Below are positions 22,195 through 24,981 of a DNA stretch of 24,981 bases, in pieces. This DNA is from DASQPR01 sp035713725 (GTDB lineage: Bacteria > Actinomycetota > Actinomycetes > Mycobacteriales > Micromonosporaceae), in NCBI GenBank assembly GCA_035713725.1, contig DASTMZ010000097.1, positions 1 through 24,981 on the forward strand, written 5' to 3'. The notes beneath the pieces are model-generated. The model had not been told where the DNA came from, ran no database searches, and was given only the letters and a program-made list of their open reading frames with translations. Position 1 is the first letter of the stretch. Each line of letters opens with the position of its first letter. The translations under genes were made by a program, and so were the position numbers.

Positions 22195-22226
22195 CGGCCG
22201 CCGCGGCATCTGCGCCGCGGCGGCCG
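22195..22226. terminator. Strong bidirectional terminator hairpin
   Basis: A 13-bp perfect, all-GC stem (CGGCCGCCGCGGC, 22195-22207, with 22214-22226) has a 6-base loop and lies between the converging peptidase and diguanylate cyclase genes. It has no T-tract, as is common in actinobacteria. Confidence 0.72.
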
Positions 22227-22245
22227 TGTCGTGACCAAGATGTGG

Positions 22246-23664
22246 TTACGCGGCCATCCGTACGCCGTCGCGACCGCCCCGCTTCGCGTCATAGAGCGCG
22301 GAGTCGGCGCGCCGGAACGTCTGCCCCGGTGTCTCGGTGCTCTCCTGTAGCGCCACACCGACGCTGATCGACTGGCCGATCCGGCGCGCCGCCGAGACGA
22401 GCCGTTCTGCGACGCCCATCGCCTCTTCGGGACGCTGGACGTCGACGACGACGGCGAACTCGTCGCCGCCGACGCGGAACAGCTCATCACCGGTACGAAG
22501 CGCGGACGACAATGCCTGCGCCAGGTCGACCAGCGCGGCGTCGCCCGCTTGATGACCGTATGTGTCGTTGATCGCCTTAAACCCGTCAATGTCGATGGCG
22601 AGCATGGCGGTGCGGCCCGGACGGGAGTTGGCCAGCCGCTCGCCGAACGGACCCTGGTGCCGCAGACCGGTCAGCGGATCGGAGGTGGCGAGTTCACGCA
22701 GGTGCGACAGCGTCCGCAGCCGCTCGAGGCTGCTCCACGCCTGCGCGGCCAACAGCGACAACAGGTTGCTGATCTCGGCGTCCGGATATTCGACGCGCTC
22801 GTCCGCGGACAGGAGTACGCCGCCGATGTGGGCACGGTTGCGCTTGACGCCGACCGGCACCGCGATCAACGTACGCACACCAAGCTCGGTCAACACCTCG
22901 AAGCCGGACGCGTCCACGGTCGCCGGGTCGCCGTACGTGTACGACGCGCCGAATCGCTCGGCACGCATGATGAACGCCTCGAACTCGGCCGGGTCGAGTG
23001 CACCGATGCGCAGTCCGAGCGGAGTCGGATCGGCGCCGTCGATGTGTATGTCGAGGTGATCGCCGTTGCGCAACACGATCACCTGGGTGGCGAGGCCGGA
23101 CACCTGTCGAGCCGCGTCCAGCGACTGTTCGAGCAGGTCCGCGTCGGATCTCGCGCTGGTCAGTGCGAGCGCGAAGCGCAGCAGACGCTCGCTGCGTGAT
23201 TCCGGTGGCGGACCACCGAGCTCGCTGATCCGCTCGCCAAGCAGTCGCGCGATCTCTTCGACGATCTTCCACGCCTCGTCGAGATCGACATCGTGCTTCC
23301 ACTCGCAGTTGAACGAGCCGATCACGGCGCCGTTCGGGTCGGTGAGCGGCACGCAGACCTCGGCCGCCGAGCGCGGACCTAGGGGGATGTAGTCGTCGAC
23401 GCGATCGACGTTCGTAATGATCGCCGGTTCGCCCGTTGCGTACACGTGACCAGCGACGCCGCGCCCGAAGGCGGCGCCGGAGAAGATGTGCCAGGCGCCG
23501 GTTGCCGCGACGCACCGGAGATGATCGTGCACTGGCAGCAGGACGGCGCACATCGCGTCGCTGTGCCTCGCGACTGCGTCTAGACAAGCCTTGCTTGCCG
23601 CCACCACCGTGTTCTCGTCGCGTACCGCGTCTCTTACGTCGGCGATAACTGCTTGCAGTGGCAC
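22246..23664 (-). CDS. GAF-GAF-GGDEF diguanylate cyclase
   Basis: 472 residues. Two sensory GAF-like domains are seen, about 20-150 (AAFGRGVAGHVYATGEPAII, then SAAEVCVPL) and 165-318 (LGVRTLIAVPVGVKRNRAHI), joined by helices to a GGDEF domain (about 322-472). The signature is intact GGDEF (399-403), with DIDGFKAINDTYGHQAGD before it for metal and GTP binding, so it should make cyclic di-GMP. The product-inhibition site RTGD (390-393) lies five residues upstream of GGDEF, as required. No membrane segment, so it is soluble and responds to an unknown small ligand or redox signal. GTG start at 23664 has no Shine-Dalgarno, but GATACT sits exactly six bases upstream, suggesting a leaderless mRNA. 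Confidence 0.94.
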   Translation of the reverse strand: MPLQAVIADVRDAVRDENTVVAASKACLDAVARHSDAMCAVLLPVHDHLRCVAATGAWHIFSGAAFGRGVAGHVYATGEPAIITNVDRVDDYIPLGPRSAAEVCVPLTDPNGAVIGSFNCEWKHDVDLDEAWKIVEEIARLLGERISELGGPPPESRSERLLRFALALTSARSDADLLEQSLDAARQVSGLATQVIVLRNGDHLDIHIDGADPTPLGLRIGALDPAEFEAFIMRAERFGASYTYGDPATVDASGFEVLTELGVRTLIAVPVGVKRNRAHIGGVLLSADERVEYPDAEISNLLSLLAAQAWSSLERLRTLSHLRELATSDPLTGLRHQGPFGERLANSRPGRTAMLAIDIDGFKAINDTYGHQAGDAALVDLAQALSSALRTGDELFRVGGDEFAVVVDVQRPEEAMGVAERLVSAARRIGQSISVGVALQESTETPGQTFRRADSALYDAKRGGRDGVRMAA

Positions 23665-23670
23665 TGGGGC

Positions 23671-23676
23671 AGTATC
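23671..23676 (-). promoter_or_regulatory. -10 element (GATACT) for a leaderless diguanylate cyclase mRNA
   Basis: On the minus strand GATACT is followed by six bases and the GTG start. The expected -35 position falls inside the palindrome at 23687-23702 and does not resemble TTGACA, which hints at a regulator-dependent promoter. Confidence 0.42.
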
Positions 23677-23686
23677 AGAGCTCCTT

Positions 23687-23702
23687 TACGTACCGGTACG
23701 TA
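23687..23702. promoter_or_regulatory. 16-bp perfect palindrome, likely operator
   Basis: TACGTACCGGTACGTA is a perfect palindrome 23 bases upstream of the diguanylate cyclase start, over the expected -35 position. Its symmetry suits a dimeric regulator. The regulator is not identified. Confidence 0.6.
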
Positions 23703-23837
23703 CCCGGCACTAACTCGGCCAGCCCGATCCAGGCTACCGGGCGCGATCACGTGAGCACTGTGAGTTGCGAGATTGTTTCGGATACTAAACGCTTCTTGCG
23801 TCCTGACCTGCGACGATGCCGCCCGGAATTACGATTC

Positions 23838-23885
23838 ACTCTTAACAGGAGCAGCCTTGTCTTGTAGTTATCTCTGTTAATGAGT
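23838..23885. promoter_or_regulatory. Imperfect inverted repeat flanking the promoter of the HTH gene
   Basis: ACTCTTAACAG (23838-23848) and CTGTTAATGAGT (23874-23885) are inverted copies differing by one inserted base, 25 bases apart. They bracket the possible -35 TTGTAG (23862-23867) and touch the -10 TATCGT (23885-23890, 17-bp spacer). They may be operator half-sites for autoregulation by the HTH protein. Confidence 0.4.
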
Positions 23886-23917
23886 ATCGTGGTCAACCTC
23901 GGATGAGGGAGGCTACG

Positions 23918-24370
23918 ATGAGAGCTTGGGAACTATCCAAGACCCTCGATCAAGAGACACTGCGAGATCTTGTTGTTAACAAGCGTAAGACCGATCGCGA
24001 GATCGCGGAGATGTACGACACCACGGCGCCAACGATCAGGTACCACCGGCTGAAGGCTAACCCGCCAATACGCAAGAAAGCTCCTGAGCGGATCAGTCAC
24101 CGCGCGGACAACACGATTCCGTGGATCTTGGACATGAGCCAAGGTCACCAGATGGACCCGATGGCGCGGCTACTAAGACACCGCAACAGGCTCAAGCACG
24201 GACTGCCGATCCCCGCGGATGCGCGGCCACGCATTGCCGATCTTGAGCGTCACTTAAAAGAAACCAACAGAGTGATCAACTACACCCGAGAGCTTGGGTT
24301 CCATACGGTGCGCCGGGACCCGAAGCTCGACAAACCAGATTCGATCGTCCGAGTGCCATCCGAGAAATAA
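23918..24370 (+). CDS. Helix-turn-helix protein of phage/mobile-element type
   Basis: 150 residues. Residues about 15-45 (ETLRDLVVNKRKTDREIAEM, then YDTTAPTIRYHR) form a helix-turn-helix in which a T-x-x-T/I-R-Y-H-R recognition helix follows the REIAEMYDTT turn. The rest is basic, with a helical ARPRIADLERHLKETNRVINYTREL segment and no recognised catalytic motif. Proteins of this look occur in actinophages and integrated elements as small regulators, so a repressor or control protein is likely but not shown. ATG at 23918 follows GAGGGAGG (23905-23912) with a 5-base spacer; an ATG at 23903 lies ahead of that site. The DNA is less GC-rich than the genes to the left, suggesting acquisition. Confidence 0.75.
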   Translation: MRAWELSKTLDQETLRDLVVNKRKTDREIAEMYDTTAPTIRYHRLKANPPIRKKAPERISHRADNTIPWILDMSQGHQMDPMARLLRHRNRLKHGLPIPADARPRIADLERHLKETNRVINYTRELGFHTVRRDPKLDKPDSIVRVPSEK

Positions 24371-24372
24371 AT

Positions 24373-24404
24373 TGAGGGCCGGAGCTGTGAAGCTCCGGCC
24401 CTCA
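24373..24404. terminator. Perfect 14-bp hairpin terminator with GTGA tetraloop
   Basis: TGAGGGCCGGAGCT (24373-24386) pairs perfectly with 24391-24404 around the GNRA-type loop GTGA, two bases after the HTH stop codon. Read on the minus strand it is followed by the T-rich ATTTATTTC, so it can end transcription from both the HTH gene and the converging minus-strand genes. Confidence 0.88.
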
Positions 24405-24491
24405 GCGCAGTCCCCGCCTGGTCACATCGCCCCGAGAGGTAGTTGGAGCGGCCTCCGGACTGGACTGCTGCGCCGCTCGCGCGGCGCCGTT
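24405..24491. other. Short intergenic stretch with no recognised feature
   Basis: 87 bp between the bidirectional terminator and the stop of the small membrane peptide gene. I see nothing in it. Confidence 0.5.
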
Positions 24492-24665
24492 CTATTCTCG
24501 CCTCAACCATGCGGCGAGCGCTGGTATTCCCAGCCATGCCGTAACTGTGACGCTCCACACTAGGAGCAAATACTGTGCGAGCACACGGGCGTCAGGCACC
24601 GCGGCTGCGAGCACTACTATCCCGACGATCGTCAGCCACATCATGACCCAAGGGATTCGCCACAC
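24492..24665 (-). CDS. Small membrane peptide with two predicted helices
   Basis: 57 residues from the GTG at 24665. Two hydrophobic segments, MMWLTIVGIVVLAAAV and LLLVWSVTVTAWLGIPALAAWL, are joined by the short polar turn PDARVLAQY, with RRE at the C-terminus. No family is recognised; phage and plasmid operons often carry such peptides. The GTG is preferred because AGGAGG (24680-24675) precedes it by nine bases; an ATG at 24686 would include that site as coding sequence, and ATGs at 24644/24641 are also possible. It overlaps the end of the upstream gene by 74 bases in another frame, so translation may be coupled. Whether it is expressed is uncertain. Confidence 0.5.
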   Translation of the reverse strand: MWRIPWVMMWLTIVGIVVLAAAVPDARVLAQYLLLVWSVTVTAWLGIPALAAWLRRE

Positions 24666-24903
24666 GCAGCTCAGCCTCCTGGTCATGATGATTGCACAAG
24701 ATCATCGTTACGTCGCCTTCCGTCCAGCGCCAACGGCCGACGTTTAAACCGGTGAACGGCGTCGCGCCGTCGCGCCAGGCCGCATGGGCGTCCAAGACGC
24801 ACTGATCGCAGCGCTGGCGTCCACTGTAGGCGGTACGCGAATGCTTCGGCTTACGCCGGGGCGGCTTAACCGCCCCGGCGGGCCATTCGAACATCGGTTC
24901 CAT
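24592..24903 (-). CDS. Small protein with a Cys/His zinc-binding-like arrangement
   Basis: 103 residues. A basic Pro-rich start (KPPRRKPKHSRTAY) is followed by RCDQCVLDAH and, about 35 residues later, ILCNHHDQEAE. The CxxC...CxHH pattern would suit a structural zinc site of the small zinc-ribbon-like proteins found in actinophages and plasmids. No function is claimed. The ATG at 24903 has AGGGAG (24913-24908) four bases upstream. The array of GCCNN pentamers begins immediately upstream of that ribosome site. The C-terminal tail (DDRRDSSARSRGA) overlaps the next gene. Confidence 0.65.
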   Translation of the reverse strand: MEPMFEWPAGAVKPPRRKPKHSRTAYSGRQRCDQCVLDAHAAWRDGATPFTGLNVGRWRWTEGDVTMILCNHHDQEAELRVANPLGHDVADDRRDSSARSRGA

Positions 24904-24913
24904 ATTGCTCCCT

Positions 24914-24973
24914 GCCTTGCCACGCCACGCCGGGCCTAGCCGGGCCTAGCCGAGCCCTGCCATGCCGAGCCTT
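24914..24973. repeat. Degenerate pentanucleotide array (GCCNN, 12 units), running to the window edge
   Basis: From 24914 the trinucleotide GCC recurs exactly every five bases for 12 units, with the other two positions changing (TT, AC, AC, GG, TA, GG, TA, GA, CT, AT, GA, TT). ACCGC follows, so the array may continue past the window. On the minus strand it reads as NNGGC units ending against the ribosome binding site of the 103-residue protein gene. Confidence 0.85.
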
Positions 24974-24981
24974 ACCGCGCG

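Noticed and set aside
24280..24558. 92-residue minus-strand open frame across the terminator
   Set aside because: It runs through the perfect hairpin and into the HTH gene, has no ribosome site and has repetitive Arg/Ser composition.
24914..24973. CRISPR array
   Set aside because: The period is only five bases and there are no spacers; no cas genes or CRISPR-type repeats occur anywhere in the window.

Overview
The window is a GC-rich chromosomal segment from an actinomycete (Actinomycetota). Three things point there. Starts are often GTG. The core block reads tRNA-Ser, SRP RNA, dnaX, ybaB, recR. leuA lies divergent from, and close to, lysC-asd, and as far as I recall both blocks are also near each other in mycobacterial chromosomes. 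I cannot name the genus from sequence alone.

Layout. 1-2522: the 3' end of a small-molecule methyltransferase gene, a VOC/glyoxalase-fold protein, and two GNAT acetyltransferases. 2576-7863: tRNA-Ser(GGA) on the minus strand, SRP RNA, a large unexplained inverted repeat, dnaX, an MFS exporter that interrupts the usual dnaX-ybaB-recR series, ybaB and recR. 8078-14286: a five-gene oligopeptide/dipeptide ABC transporter in the order permease, binding lipoprotein, permease, ATPase, ATPase, with hairpins on both sides of the binding-protein gene. 14285-14345: a convergent terminator. 14368-16400, minus strand: leuA behind a long leader that encodes a 27-residue peptide with three consecutive Leu codons and a hairpin placed for attenuation. 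16521-17408, minus: an unrecognised lipoprotein. 17542-19948: lysC-asd, with a well-placed internal start for a separate aspartokinase beta subunit. 20177-22156: a secreted S53 (sedolisin/kumamolisin) peptidase. 22195-22226: a convergent terminator. 22246-23664, minus: a GAF-GAF-GGDEF diguanylate cyclase with a 16-bp perfect palindrome at its promoter.

From about 23.7 kb to the end the character changes. The DNA is visibly more AT-rich, the genes are small and phage- or plasmid-like (an HTH protein, a Cys/His zinc-binding-like protein, an overlapping two-helix membrane peptide), and the window ends inside a degenerate pentanucleotide array (GCCNN, 12 units). I read this as the edge of a mobile element or its remnant; it is the least explained part of the window.

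How the genes relate: dnaX, ybaB and recR serve replication and recombinational repair. leuA, lysC and asd commit carbon to leucine and to the aspartate family (lysine, threonine, methionine, diaminopimelate). The secreted peptidase and the peptide importer could together supply amino acids from external protein, although they are not one operon. Several genes without a Shine-Dalgarno have a -10-like hexamer exactly six bases before the start codon, which suggests leaderless mRNAs.
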